From contig DABJ01000012.1 in the NCBI GenBank assembly GCA_002102825.1, positions 1 to 17,877 of the forward strand: a DNA stretch of 17,877 bases. The letters run 5' to 3'. This document shows, piece after piece, positions 9,106 through 16,284 of this stretch (the stretch's first letter is position 1; each line of letters begins with the position of its first letter). Source of the DNA: Candidatus Gastranaerophilales bacterium HUM_12. GTDB taxonomy: Bacteria; Cyanobacteriota; Vampirovibrionia; Gastranaerophilales; Gastranaerophilaceae. The notes under the pieces were generated by a model. The model saw only the letters and a program-made list of their open reading frames with translations, was not told where the DNA came from and ran no database searches. The translations under genes and the position numbers were made by a program.

Positions 9106-9131
9106 TTACTATTATTGCAGGATAATAGTAA
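9106..9131. promoter_or_regulatory. Perfect dyad over the smc promoter
   Basis: TTACTATTAT (9106-9115) and ATAATAGTAA (9122-9131) are a perfect 10-bp inverted repeat with a 6-nt centre (TGCAGG). The dyad covers the spacer and -10 of the predicted smc promoter. No U-tract follows on either strand, so an operator fits better than a terminator. The binding protein is unknown. Confidence 0.55.
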
Positions 9132-9140
9132 GCATGTCAA
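9111..9140 (-). promoter_or_regulatory. Putative smc operon promoter
   Basis: On the minus strand, a consensus TTGACA (9135-9140) is followed by CAATAA at 17-bp spacing or AATAAT at 18 bp (9111-9117). Transcription would begin about 20 nt before the smc ATG at 9083. The -35 is consensus; the -10 is moderate. The rest of the 146-bp gap to the glycosidase shows no clear terminator, so read-through from upstream is also possible. Confidence 0.5.
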
Positions 9141-9229
9141 ACTTGTGTAGGATTATTTACATTTTGAAATCATAATTTTATGCAAATAAGAATACACTTT
9201 GAGCAATTTTTGCAAAGGTTTTGATTAAT

Positions 9230-10492
9230 TTAGTTTGTAGATTTTTTAGAAATAACAAGTGCATTAGATAAAGCGATACCTCCAGGTTGATGCGGGTGAT
9301 TTACAATTTGACCTTTTATATACATTACAGTTGAACCGCCACCATCAAGGTTGATAGCATTTGTACAACCTAATGTCTTCATTAATTTTGCAAGTTCAAC
9401 TAACGTAAGACCGACAGAACTTCCTTCCCGTCCGTCAACTGCTACTAAAACAAGATTGTTGTCTTCAGTATAGCCAATTGCGGTTCTTGGGTTTCTTCCC
9501 CCAATAGATTGAAGTTTTTGCGCGGTCATGTCTATAAATATTTGATTATCTTTTAATAAATATGGCCCTCCGCTTATAATATGCTGAACATTTTCCCACT
9601 TCGGATTGGTTTTAATTTCGACATCAACATAATCTGCACCAAAAAGTTTACCTAATTTTGATTTCGGACCAACAAGAACATAGCCATTCTCCGGAATGGA
9701 AAGGGGATTGGCAGAAGCAGCCGTAATTTTATTTCCAACAATTTGAAGTTGGACACCGTATTGTGGTGATACAGGGGCATATTTTCCCCAATCCCGAGTA
9801 TAAGCTAAAATATATGAGGATAACATTCTTGGTTGATTAATATTATCAATTTTTATTTCTTGGTTATTTCCGATAATTTTTCCGTCAAGTTGTACGCGTC
9901 CAACATCGTAACCATCTTTGAAAATTCCAAGAGCAACTCTATCATATATTGGTCCCGTGTAGATTTTTTTGTCAATCATAAGAGTTCCTAAAGGAACACC
10001 TGTTTGAGGTTTGAAAAATCCACCATTGATTGCAACAATAGAATTTGTTCGTTGTGCAATATTTCGAACCGTTCTTTTGTTTGGAAGTGTTACAGATGCA
10101 ATTGCGGGTTTAACTTCATAATTTGAAGCTACTTTGTTATTCATTTCAACAACATTGATTTTAACCGGCTTGCCGTTGTAGTATTTAACCATCTTGATAT
10201 GCTTAATTCCGGTATCAACGTTGTTGATTACATACCCTTTATATTTTGATTTAATTTTATTTTCAAACTTTTCTTGCCTAATTTGAGGGTTCATTTCCTC
10301 TTTAATATATTGACTCATTTCCTTTAGTGTCGGAGTTGTTACAGTACTATTAGCAATTAAATCATTTGCAAAAAGTGGAGGTATAAATATCGTGTGTGTC
10401 AGAACTAATGTTACAAAAAGCGAAAGAGTTAAGACATATTCGCAAGTCCTGAACGGTAAATGTATTTGTTTGTTTTCGAACAGTGTATCCAT
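9230..10492 (-). CDS. Exported phosphodiester glycosidase family protein
   Basis: The C-terminal two thirds match the NAGPA / DUF2233 phosphodiester glycosidase fold, whose members remove sugars joined through phosphodiester bonds. Visible motifs are NGGFF at residues 156-160, AVDGREG around 353 and INLDGGGST with D383-S387, followed by HPHQPGG. The N-terminus carries basic residues before a hydrophobic stretch (about 19-40) ending in PLFA, which suggests a signal peptide or anchor. The protein therefore probably acts at the cell envelope, perhaps on exopolysaccharide or wall-linked glycans. AGGTGA lies 5 nt before the ATG, which supports this start. It has its own promoter and a leader of about 100 nt. 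It lies 146 bp upstream of smc on the same strand, with no evident functional tie. The substrate cannot be told from sequence. Confidence 0.9.
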   Translation of the reverse strand: MDTLFENKQIHLPFRTCEYVLTLSLFVTLVLTHTIFIPPLFANDLIANSTVTTPTLKEMSQYIKEEMNPQIRQEKFENKIKSKYKGYVINNVDTGIKHIKMVKYYNGKPVKINVVEMNNKVASNYEVKPAIASVTLPNKRTVRNIAQRTNSIVAINGGFFKPQTGVPLGTLMIDKKIYTGPIYDRVALGIFKDGYDVGRVQLDGKIIGNNQEIKIDNINQPRMLSSYILAYTRDWGKYAPVSPQYGVQLQIVGNKITAASANPLSIPENGYVLVGPKSKLGKLFGADYVDVEIKTNPKWENVQHIISGGPYLLKDNQIFIDMTAQKLQSIGGRNPRTAIGYTEDNNLVLVAVDGREGSSVGLTLVELAKLMKTLGCTNAINLDGGGSTVMYIKGQIVNHPHQPGGIALSNALVISKKSTN

Positions 10493-10596
10493 AATATCAC
10501 CTATTGGTGTAAATTACTTCGGATACCTTTTTGTTTTTAGAGTGGGGTGGGGAATAACACTCATCAGAGACCTATGAGGGCTAATAGGGTGTTCCT
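10493..10596 (-). other. Leader of the glycosidase gene with imperfect hairpin
   Basis: The transcript from the predicted start near 10596 has a leader of about 100 nt. Its first half is GC-richer than its surroundings and can fold: CTCAT at 10560-10564 pairs with ATGAG at 10574-10578, and GGAA..ACAC near 10551-10559 pairs imperfectly with GTGTTCC near 10589-10595. No known riboswitch class is recognised. Confidence 0.35.
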
Positions 10597-10602
10597 ACTA
10601 TT

Positions 10603-10631
10603 ATTGTAACATATTTTTACAAATACTTCAA
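10603..10631 (-). promoter_or_regulatory. Promoter of the glycosidase gene
   Basis: On the minus strand, TTGAAG (10626-10631), a 17-bp spacer and TACAAT (10603-10608) form a good sigma70-type promoter. The expected start is near 10596. Confidence 0.6.
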
Positions 10632-10662
10632 TCCTTTTGGTATCAAGGTTTTTACAAATCTA

Positions 10663-10685
10663 AATAGTGGTATTTATACACTATT
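10663..10685. repeat. Inverted repeat upstream of the glycosidase promoter
   Basis: AATAGTG (10663-10669) and CACTATT (10679-10685) are a 7-bp perfect dyad with a 9-nt centre, about 30 bp upstream of the -35. It could be a regulator site, or chance in AT-rich DNA. Confidence 0.3.
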
Positions 10686-10704
10686 AAATAAAATTTTTGA
10701 ATTC

Positions 10705-10738
10705 AAAAAAGACGTCAAAATAATTTTTGACGTCTTTT
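10705..10738 (-). terminator. Rho-independent terminator of the 10757-11173 gene
   Basis: GACGTCAAAA (10711-10720), loop TAAT and TTTTGACGTC (10725-10734) form a perfect 10-bp stem, extended by A/T pairing on both sides. The A-run at 10705-10710 gives a U-tract on the minus strand, just after the stop at 10757. A T-run on the other side means it could also work on the plus strand. Confidence 0.88.
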
Positions 10739-10756
10739 CAATATAGAAGTTTTTGA

Positions 10757-11173
10757 TTATTTATTTGAGATAAATCTTTGAACAATTTTTACCAATTCCG
10801 GAGAATTATTTTTATCTAGAGACTCTTCAATTTTTACCGGAGTATTATTTAATCTAAATATATCAAAGGTTGCGTGTTTTCCATTTCTAATTATATCTAA
10901 CTCTGCTTGTTTACCGAATTTCGTTTCTCTAACACTATAATTTGTTTTACCAATTGTACCTGCAATAAGCCCTAAACCCCTATTTTTTCTTGTTTTAGAT
11001 ATATTTAAAAATACGTCATTTACAAGCTTTTCAACATCTGGAGTTTTTGAAGTGAATGTTATAGAATCTCCGGTATTTGCATCTCTATATATTGGTGTAG
11101 AATTCTTTTTACCGCAACAGTTTATTTTAAATGATTTAGAATATACAGGGGTACTTGTAATTTTTGTAATCAT
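10757..11173 (-). CDS. Small orphan protein, 138 aa
   Basis: I do not recognise a family. The protein is soluble-looking, with alternating strand-like segments (SVRETKFGKQAELDI, KHATFDIFRLNN) and a C-terminal helix (SPELVKIVQRFI), suggesting a small alpha/beta fold. The first 20 residues (MITKITSTPVYSKSFKINCC) have the Ser/Asn-rich, Phe-ending N-terminal style seen in other small genes here, plus a CC pair. AGAAAGGA lies 6 nt before the ATG, a consensus-like promoter sits upstream and a strong terminator downstream, so this is a complete one-gene unit. The strong expression signals suggest an abundant product. Confidence 0.8.
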   Translation of the reverse strand: MITKITSTPVYSKSFKINCCGKKNSTPIYRDANTGDSITFTSKTPDVEKLVNDVFLNISKTRKNRGLGLIAGTIGKTNYSVRETKFGKQAELDIIRNGKHATFDIFRLNNTPVKIEESLDKNNSPELVKIVQRFISNK

Positions 11174-11223
11174 TGTAAATCCTTTCTCTCATTATTAAAT
11201 TATTAAATGTATATTTTACACTT

Positions 11224-11252
11224 ATTTAACGGCAAAATATTTATAGTGTCAA
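11224..11252 (-). promoter_or_regulatory. Promoter of the 10757-11173 gene
   Basis: On the minus strand, consensus TTGACA (11247-11252) is followed after 17 bp by TTAAAT (11224-11229). It lies in the 142-bp gap between the end of the GntR-like regulator and this gene and gives a leader of about 45 nt. Confidence 0.6.
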
Positions 11253-11315
11253 CAAAATATTGCAATTCTTGAACTTTTATTAATTTGAGAAATTTTATAG
11301 AACAAAAATATAAAT

Positions 11316-12491
11316 CTAATTATTCGCTTCTTCATACATTTTTGCATATTGAGGGTTTACAGCAAGCCATTTGAATGTTTGAGCTTCAACTTCAGGAATA
11401 TCAATTACAAAAGTTCCTCCATAACGCCCTCTTGAAAATACAAGATAACCCTCTTTTGCCAAATTATGAAATGCCTTTCTTATTGTATTTGGGCTTAAAT
11501 CCAACGATTTTGATAATTCCATAATAGATGGCAGTTTATCTCCGATTTCATAATCCTGTGCAATCATTCGCTTTATATGATTTTGTGTCTTTTCATAATG
11601 ATAAAATGCGGTATCTTGAGCTGATGCAAAAATAGATGTTTCCGGCTTTTGAGAACAGTTTCCACTTTGAGGAAGTCTAATTACTGATGTTCCGTAACGA
11701 CCTCTTCTTGCAAGTAATATTCCCCTGTCTATTAAAACTTTCAATGCATCGTGAACGGTTTTAATACTTGCTTTTAAACCTTTTGATAACACAGAGTGAG
11801 ATGGAATTTTATCTCCAACCTTTAAATTTTTAGAAATATATGCTTCTAAATCTTTAACAACCATATCAACTAAAGTTTCAGAATTTTGTTTCGGCGCAGA
11901 ATTTTTAACATCAAAATCTAAACTTTCCAAAACCCAACCATATTCGTTAGAATTTTTAAACTTATGTCTGATAATTTTTTGAGTTGCCAAATATTCAAGA
12001 GCAAGCCTTGTTGTGTTAGCTGAAAAACCGATAATCGTTGCAATTGTACGTGAAGATGGTAATTGAGAACCAATTTTAAAACCATCTGTCAAAATATAAC
12101 GTTTAATTTCGTCAACCGCAAGTTCTCTTTTTGAAGTTAATTTTCGAATAGTAGAAGTTTTATTTTCGGCATTTTTTACCAATGTTCCAATACATTGTTT
12201 TGATTCAACATATCCCAAATCTTCAATATATCGGAAAGAATTTTGCATTGTTCCTATACTTACCCCCAAAAGATACGCAAATTCTGCCTTAGATGGCAAT
12301 ATATTATTAATAGAAATTTTTCCACAGGCTAAATCATGCTCAATCCATGACATTAACCACTTTGCAATAACAACGGATTTAGATTCAAAAATATTCTTTA
12401 AATCGGGTAAGTCCATCTCTATGCTTGAAATATCAATCTTTGTTAAAGATGATTTTTGCGGAAAAATATATTCATTTTCTTTTGAGTTCAT
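11316..12491 (-). CDS. Transcription regulator with four GntR-like winged helices
   Basis: The 391-aa protein consists of four tandem GntR-type winged-helix DNA-binding domains at about residues 40-106, 122-190, 205-271 and 298-365. Each has the family pattern of a helix, a G-x-x-[LI]-P-S turn, the recognition helix and a wing. The P-S pairs sit at 66-67, 145-146, 230-231 and 321-322, and domains 3 and 4 end in near-identical wings (GRYGTSVI, GRYGGTFVI). No effector domain (FCD, UTRA or aminotransferase) is present, unlike ordinary GntR proteins, which have one wHTH and one sensor domain. The start has AGGT about 9 nt upstream and a promoter at 12517-12545. It is divergent from the Y-family polymerase gene, which is a likely target along with itself. 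DNA binding is well supported; the signal it senses is unknown. Confidence 0.85.
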   Translation of the reverse strand: MNSKENEYIFPQKSSLTKIDISSIEMDLPDLKNIFESKSVVIAKWLMSWIEHDLACGKISINNILPSKAEFAYLLGVSIGTMQNSFRYIEDLGYVESKQCIGTLVKNAENKTSTIRKLTSKRELAVDEIKRYILTDGFKIGSQLPSSRTIATIIGFSANTTRLALEYLATQKIIRHKFKNSNEYGWVLESLDFDVKNSAPKQNSETLVDMVVKDLEAYISKNLKVGDKIPSHSVLSKGLKASIKTVHDALKVLIDRGILLARRGRYGTSVIRLPQSGNCSQKPETSIFASAQDTAFYHYEKTQNHIKRMIAQDYEIGDKLPSIMELSKSLDLSPNTIRKAFHNLAKEGYLVFSRGRYGGTFVIDIPEVEAQTFKWLAVNPQYAKMYEEANN

Positions 12492-12516
12492 AATTTCTAC
12501 CTACTTTCACGTTCTA

Positions 12517-12545
12517 ATAATATACTATGTGTAAAAAAACATCAA
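12517..12545 (-). promoter_or_regulatory. Promoter of the four-wHTH regulator
   Basis: On the minus strand, TTGATG (12540-12545), 17 bp and TATTAT (12517-12522) give a promoter starting near 12510, about 20 nt before the regulator ATG. It lies in the region shared with the polymerase gene, where no convincing plus-strand promoter or LexA-type box is visible. Confidence 0.55.
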
Positions 12546-12632
12546 GATATTTTTTGCTATTATATTTACTTATATTACAAAGACTTAATTAAAATTGACT
12601 TGAAATGCTTTGTGATGAATACTTATATTGTT

Positions 12633-13826
12633 ATGGTTAAACAAAAATACCTCGCATTAGTTGATTGTGATTCTTTTTTCGTATCATGCGAACAAAAGAG
12701 AAATACGAATTTGAAAGGACAACCGGTTTGTGTCCTTTCGAACAACGATGGTTGTGTTATTTCTCGCTCTAAAGAAGCTAAAAAAATGGGGATTAAAATG
12801 GGTGAACCATTTTTTATGGCAAAAAAGGACCACCCAAAAGCTATTTATATAACAGCCGACCACGAATACTATAAAGAAGTATCAAACCACATTATGTCAA
12901 TATTAAAAAATTTTAGCCCATTTGTTCAAATATACTCAATTGATGAGGCTTTCATTGACTTGACAGGACTAACAAGACTTTACAAACGAAATTACTATAA
13001 ACTGGCGAAACATTTACGGTCTAAAATTCTTGAAGAAGTTGATATTCCGGTATCAATAGGAGTTAGTTCAACTAAAACACTCTCAAAATTGGCCTCTGAT
13101 AAAGCAAAAAATATCAGTGACGGAATTTACTTAATTGGCAAACAAAAAATCAAAAAAGAACTTCGACATACCAATATTGAAGAAATTTGGGGAATTGGGA
13201 GAAGATTAACAAAAAATTTAAAAAGACACGGAGTTCTAACAGCAGAAGAATTAGTTGAAAAAACAGACAAATGGCTTGATTCTAAAATCGGGATTCACGG
13301 CATTGAAATGCGCCATGAACTTTTGGGAGAAATGGTTTCTACGGTTACAAATGAAGTTAAAGCTCCAAAATCTATTCAAAATACACGAGCTTTTGGAATG
13401 TTTACAAATGACTTTAATTTTATAAAAAACGAATTAAACAAACATATCCACACTTCATGCAGAAAACTTCGTAAATATGAAACTAAATGTTTACAGATAG
13501 GGGTAATGCTTAGAACGAAAGATTTCAGAGTTTTTTATACAAAACAAGACCTTATCACACCAACAGATTTTGAACTTGAGATTTCAAATCTTGCAATTAA
13601 TCTTTTAAAAGAAATTTATAATCCCAATATTTTATATCGAAGTACCGGTGTTATTTTAGATAAAATTGGCGAACAAGGCACTGAACAACTTTCACTATAT
13701 TCAGATAACACAATTGAAACCAAAAAGAAAAATCTTGCAAAATGTTTTGATAAACTGGAATCAAAATTTGGCAAAAATATTGTACAAACAGGATTTACGA
13801 TAAGAAATAATAATCCAAAGACATAA
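12633..13826 (+). CDS. umuC: Y-family translesion DNA polymerase (UmuC type)
   Basis: This is an error-prone polymerase that copies past DNA lesions. It has the UmuC layout: LALVDCDSFFVSCEQ at the N-terminus with catalytic D11, LSNNDGCVISRS (the UmuC-type finger segment), catalytic D104/E105 in YSIDEAFID, and the helix-hairpin-helix EEIWGIGRRLTKNL. A QLSLY at residues 352-356 fits the beta-clamp-binding motif, followed by the C-terminal CFDKLESKFGKNIVQTG typical of UmuC (DUF4113-like). Length is 397 aa from the ATG at 12633, chosen because homologs begin just before the LVD motif. In-frame ATG (12615) and TTG (12600) starts are possible and none has a good ribosome site. No umuD lies next to it. 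The divergent multi-wHTH gene is the neighbour instead. Confidence 0.92.
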   Translation: MVKQKYLALVDCDSFFVSCEQKRNTNLKGQPVCVLSNNDGCVISRSKEAKKMGIKMGEPFFMAKKDHPKAIYITADHEYYKEVSNHIMSILKNFSPFVQIYSIDEAFIDLTGLTRLYKRNYYKLAKHLRSKILEEVDIPVSIGVSSTKTLSKLASDKAKNISDGIYLIGKQKIKKELRHTNIEEIWGIGRRLTKNLKRHGVLTAEELVEKTDKWLDSKIGIHGIEMRHELLGEMVSTVTNEVKAPKSIQNTRAFGMFTNDFNFIKNELNKHIHTSCRKLRKYETKCLQIGVMLRTKDFRVFYTKQDLITPTDFELEISNLAINLLKEIYNPNILYRSTGVILDKIGEQGTEQLSLYSDNTIETKKKNLAKCFDKLESKFGKNIVQTGFTIRNNNPKT

Positions 13827-13887
13827 AGCTTAACAAAGTAGCAAATTTTATTTTCTCGGGTTTTAAATCAGTATCAAAGGAGTTGTT

Positions 13888-14310
13888 ATGCCATTAAATA
13901 CAGATTCAATACCAGTAGATAGATTTAAATCAATTAGAACAAGAGCAGAAAGAGTCATTACCTCTCTTGACACCCCTCTTAGTCCGGATGAAGACAGTAC
14001 AAAATATTTAGCCGAACATCTTAGAGATTGCTTAAAACACCCAACAACAGGATTGATGGCATATAATGATGCATTCATTAGCAGAGGTCAAAATTATCCG
14101 GGATATTATAGAAGAAATTTAGAAGCGGTTAAAAAATTTCCGGATATTAAAAATTTAATGAATGCTCTTAATGACAAATTAAAAGAGCTTTACCCCAAAA
14201 CAAGAAAAGCGAGAGATTTCATTATTGAGACAAATAGAATTCGTTTTGATGTAACAGAAGAAGCAAAACACAATTTTAGAAGATTATTCTTTAAAACTAC
14301 AGGATTCTAA
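13888..14310 (+). CDS. Orphan protein, first of a paralog pair
   Basis: I do not recognise a family. The 140-aa protein is mostly helical and basic, without signal peptide or membrane segment. It is clearly paralogous to the next gene: HPTTGLMAY (51-59) matches NPTRGMLAY, and the C-terminal block starting LYPKT (101-105), with ARDFI, then RIRFD and FRRLFFKTTGF, matches its counterpart nearly position by position. The start is strong: AAAGGAG sits 5 nt before the ATG. The next gene starts directly after its stop, so the two are co-translated. The basic C-terminus with conserved Arg/Lys could bind nucleic acid, but this is a guess. Confidence 0.8.
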   Translation: MPLNTDSIPVDRFKSIRTRAERVITSLDTPLSPDEDSTKYLAEHLRDCLKHPTTGLMAYNDAFISRGQNYPGYYRRNLEAVKKFPDIKNLMNALNDKLKELYPKTRKARDFIIETNRIRFDVTEEAKHNFRRLFFKTTGF

Positions 14311-14718
14311 ATGGCATTAAAAACACATTGTTTTGATATAAATACACTCAGAAAAGAGGCTTACCTCACCAAAATGGCATTATCATCTTCAAGGCTAAAA
14401 GCAAGTCGTGAGCATTTTGCTAACTATATGGCCGGAAGTATTATCAATCCGACAAGAGGAATGCTTGCATATCAAGAAAATATCAACGTAACAAAAACAA
14501 ATAATCCTATTAGCTATAATAAAAATATAGATTCTGTGATTAAAATAAAAGACATTCAAAAATTATTCAAAATGTTTGCAATAAGAGTTAATAAGTTATA
14601 CCCTAAAACAATGGAAGCAAGAAAATTTATTGTTGAATCTGAGCGAGTAACATTTGACAACGTTTCAAAAATAAAACACGATACAAGAAGAACAATATTT
14701 AAAATATTTGGAATCTAA
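14311..14718 (+). CDS. Orphan protein, second of a paralog pair
   Basis: This 135-aa protein is similar to its upstream neighbour along most of its length, with shared blocks NPTRGMLAY (46-54) and LYPKT (96-100), then ARKFI, RVTFD and RRTIFKIFGI. The N-terminal 40 residues differ most. The ATG follows the neighbour's TAA with no gap, and an AGGA lies 7-8 nt upstream inside that gene's end. It is highly basic and helical. The pair arose by tandem duplication and diverged considerably. The function is unknown. Confidence 0.8.
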   Translation: MALKTHCFDINTLRKEAYLTKMALSSSRLKASREHFANYMAGSIINPTRGMLAYQENINVTKTNNPISYNKNIDSVIKIKDIQKLFKMFAIRVNKLYPKTMEARKFIVESERVTFDNVSKIKHDTRRTIFKIFGI

Positions 14719-14729
14719 AGGATAAAAAA

Positions 14730-15059
14730 ATGAGAATTACAAAAATAAATCCAAACTTCACAGCAGAACAATCAAATAAAAAGAATAAAACCGATTATCT
14801 AAGTTTGTTTCATGAAAAAACGAGAAATTCCGCAGATATGACAGACACAATTGTTGTACCAAGAACGATATTTAAGGGGTACTTAGGAATTATGACAGGA
14901 ACAACATTAGTAACCCTTGGTTCTATTGCTAACAAGCACCCAAAACTTGGAAAAACTTTAACAACAGCAGGATTATTAACATCACTATACGGAACTTGGG
15001 CTTTTGTAAGACCGTTCATTATCAGAGATAGCAAAGGTGTCGAAACCTCTAAAAAATAG
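14730..15059 (+). CDS. Small membrane protein with two helices
   Basis: This 109-aa protein has two hydrophobic segments in its second half (about residues 51-67 and 74-92), separated by a short basic loop (NKHPKLGK), so a helical hairpin in the cytoplasmic membrane is likely. The N-terminal 45 residues are polar and begin MRITKINPNFTAEQ, in the same style as other small proteins in the window. AAAGGA lies 7 nt before the ATG, 11 nt after the preceding stop, so it probably shares a transcript with the paralog pair. No family is recognised. Confidence 0.75.
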   Translation: MRITKINPNFTAEQSNKKNKTDYLSLFHEKTRNSADMTDTIVVPRTIFKGYLGIMTGTTLVTLGSIANKHPKLGKTLTTAGLLTSLYGTWAFVRPFIIRDSKGVETSKK

Positions 15060-15070
15060 AGATTTTAGAG
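15047..15070 (+). terminator. Hairpin at the end of the small-gene cluster
   Basis: CTCTAAAA (15047-15054) and TTTTAGAG (15063-15070) are a perfect 8-bp stem with an 8-nt loop spanning the stop codon of the membrane-protein gene. No T-run follows, so it is a weak terminator at best, perhaps an RNA-stabilising 3' end. Confidence 0.3.
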
Positions 15071-15080
15071 AATATTCAAG

Positions 15081-15109
15081 TTGACAATACTCCTCAATTA
15101 TACCATAAT
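15081..15109 (+). promoter_or_regulatory. Promoter of trpS
   Basis: Consensus TTGACA (15081-15086), a 17-bp spacer and CATAAT (15104-15109) form a sigma70-type promoter. Transcription from about 15116 gives a leader of about 30 nt, too short for a T-box riboswitch or trp attenuator. Confidence 0.6.
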
Positions 15110-15148
15110 ACCAACAGAAGAGATTATTTTTAGAAAGGTATGAATAGA

Positions 15149-16192
15149 ATGGGAAAGATAATTTTGACAGGAGACCGTCCAACAGGAAGACTACATGTCG
15201 GACACTATGTAGGTTCATTGAGAAGACGTGTAGAACTTCAAAATCAAGGGAGTTTTGACAAAATATATATCATGATTGCAGATGCTCAAGCCTTGACTGA
15301 CAATGCGGAGCACCCGGAAAAAGTCAGAGATAATATTATAGAAGTTGCTCTTGATTATCTTGCTTGCGGTCTCGACCCAACAAAATCGACAATCTTTATT
15401 CAATCTATGATACCGGAATTAACCGAATTAACTTTCTACTATATGAATTTGGTTACAGTTTCAAGATTGCAAAGAAATCCAACCGTCAAAACAGAAATCA
15501 AAATGAGAAACTTTGAAACAAGTATTCCTGTAGGATTTTTCGCATATCCAATCAGCCAAGCTGCAGATATTACGGCTTTTAAAGCAACAAGTGTTCCGGT
15601 TGGAGAGGATCAAAAGCCAATGATTGAACAATGTAGAGAAATCGTTCATAAATTTAACAATGTTTATGGTGAGACCCTTGTTGAACCGAATATTATTCTA
15701 CCGGAAAACAGTGCTTGTTTAAGACTTCCCGGAATTGATGGAAAAGCGAAAATGAGCAAATCTCTCGGTAACTGCATTTATTTGTCTGATGACTCGGAAG
15801 CTATCAAAAAGAAAATTATGTCTATGTTCACGGATCCTAACCACTTGAGAGTGGAAGATCCTGGCGAAACAGAAAATAATCCGGTATTTATTTATCTTGA
15901 TGCTTTTAGTAAACCGGAGCACTTCAAAGAATTCTTACCGGATTATGCAAACCTTGACGAGTTAAAAGCTCATTATCAAAGAGGGGGACTTGGAGATGTT
16001 AAGGTTAAAAAATTCTTGAATAATGTAATTCAAACAGAATTAGCTCCAATTCGAGAAAGAAGAAAAGAATGGGAAAAGAAAATTCCTGATGTTTACGAAA
16101 TTCTTAAACAAGGAAGTATCATTGCAAAACAAGCTGCTGCAGAAACACTCCACGATGTTAGAAAAGCAATGAAAATAAACTATTTTGAATAA
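15149..16192 (+). CDS. trpS: Tryptophan-tRNA ligase
   Basis: TrpS is a class I aminoacyl-tRNA synthetase that charges tRNA-Trp with tryptophan using ATP. The N-terminus ILTGDRPTGRLHVGHYVGSL holds the HIGH-type motif (HVGH, 16-19). KMSKS is at 201-205, in the typical AKMSKSLGN context. Length is 347 aa, close to the family norm. I chose the second ATG (15149) because AAAGG lies 10 nt upstream; the first ATG (15140) is only 1 nt from it. It has its own promoter and terminator and stands alone, without trp biosynthetic genes. Confidence 0.96.
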   Translation: MGKIILTGDRPTGRLHVGHYVGSLRRRVELQNQGSFDKIYIMIADAQALTDNAEHPEKVRDNIIEVALDYLACGLDPTKSTIFIQSMIPELTELTFYYMNLVTVSRLQRNPTVKTEIKMRNFETSIPVGFFAYPISQAADITAFKATSVPVGEDQKPMIEQCREIVHKFNNVYGETLVEPNIILPENSACLRLPGIDGKAKMSKSLGNCIYLSDDSEAIKKKIMSMFTDPNHLRVEDPGETENNPVFIYLDAFSKPEHFKEFLPDYANLDELKAHYQRGGLGDVKVKKFLNNVIQTELAPIRERRKEWEKKIPDVYEILKQGSIIAKQAAAETLHDVRKAMKINYFE

Positions 16193-16195
16193 TTT

Positions 16196-16231
16196 AGAAA
16201 AAGCCTTGCATATAAAAGCAAGGCTTTTTCT
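16196..16231 (+). terminator. Rho-independent terminator of trpS
   Basis: AGAAAAAGCCTTGC (16196-16209) and GCAAGGCTTTTTCT (16218-16231) form a perfect 14-bp stem with an 8-nt loop, 3 bp after the trpS stop codon. The T-run lies in the 3' arm. Confidence 0.92.
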
Positions 16232-16284
16232 ATTAGCCAAACGGCGAAGTGTTTTATTTAGATAAATTTAGTAAAATTACTAGA

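Noticed and set aside
9084..9140. N-terminal extension of SMC by 19 residues up to 9140
   Set aside because: The extra residues cover the predicted promoter and dyad and are absent from SMC proteins, which start at the MYIKQLEIDNFKSFA-type segment.
10555..10590. CTGATGAG on the minus strand, like the core of a hammerhead ribozyme
   Set aside because: The required GAAA core box and the closing stems around a GUC-type cleavage site are missing; the bases after the possible stem II read TAAAAAC.
15060..15139. Possible T-box riboswitch before trpS
   Set aside because: A consensus promoter at 15081-15109 leaves only about 30 nt of leader, and no AGGGUGGNACCGCG-like T-box sequence is present.
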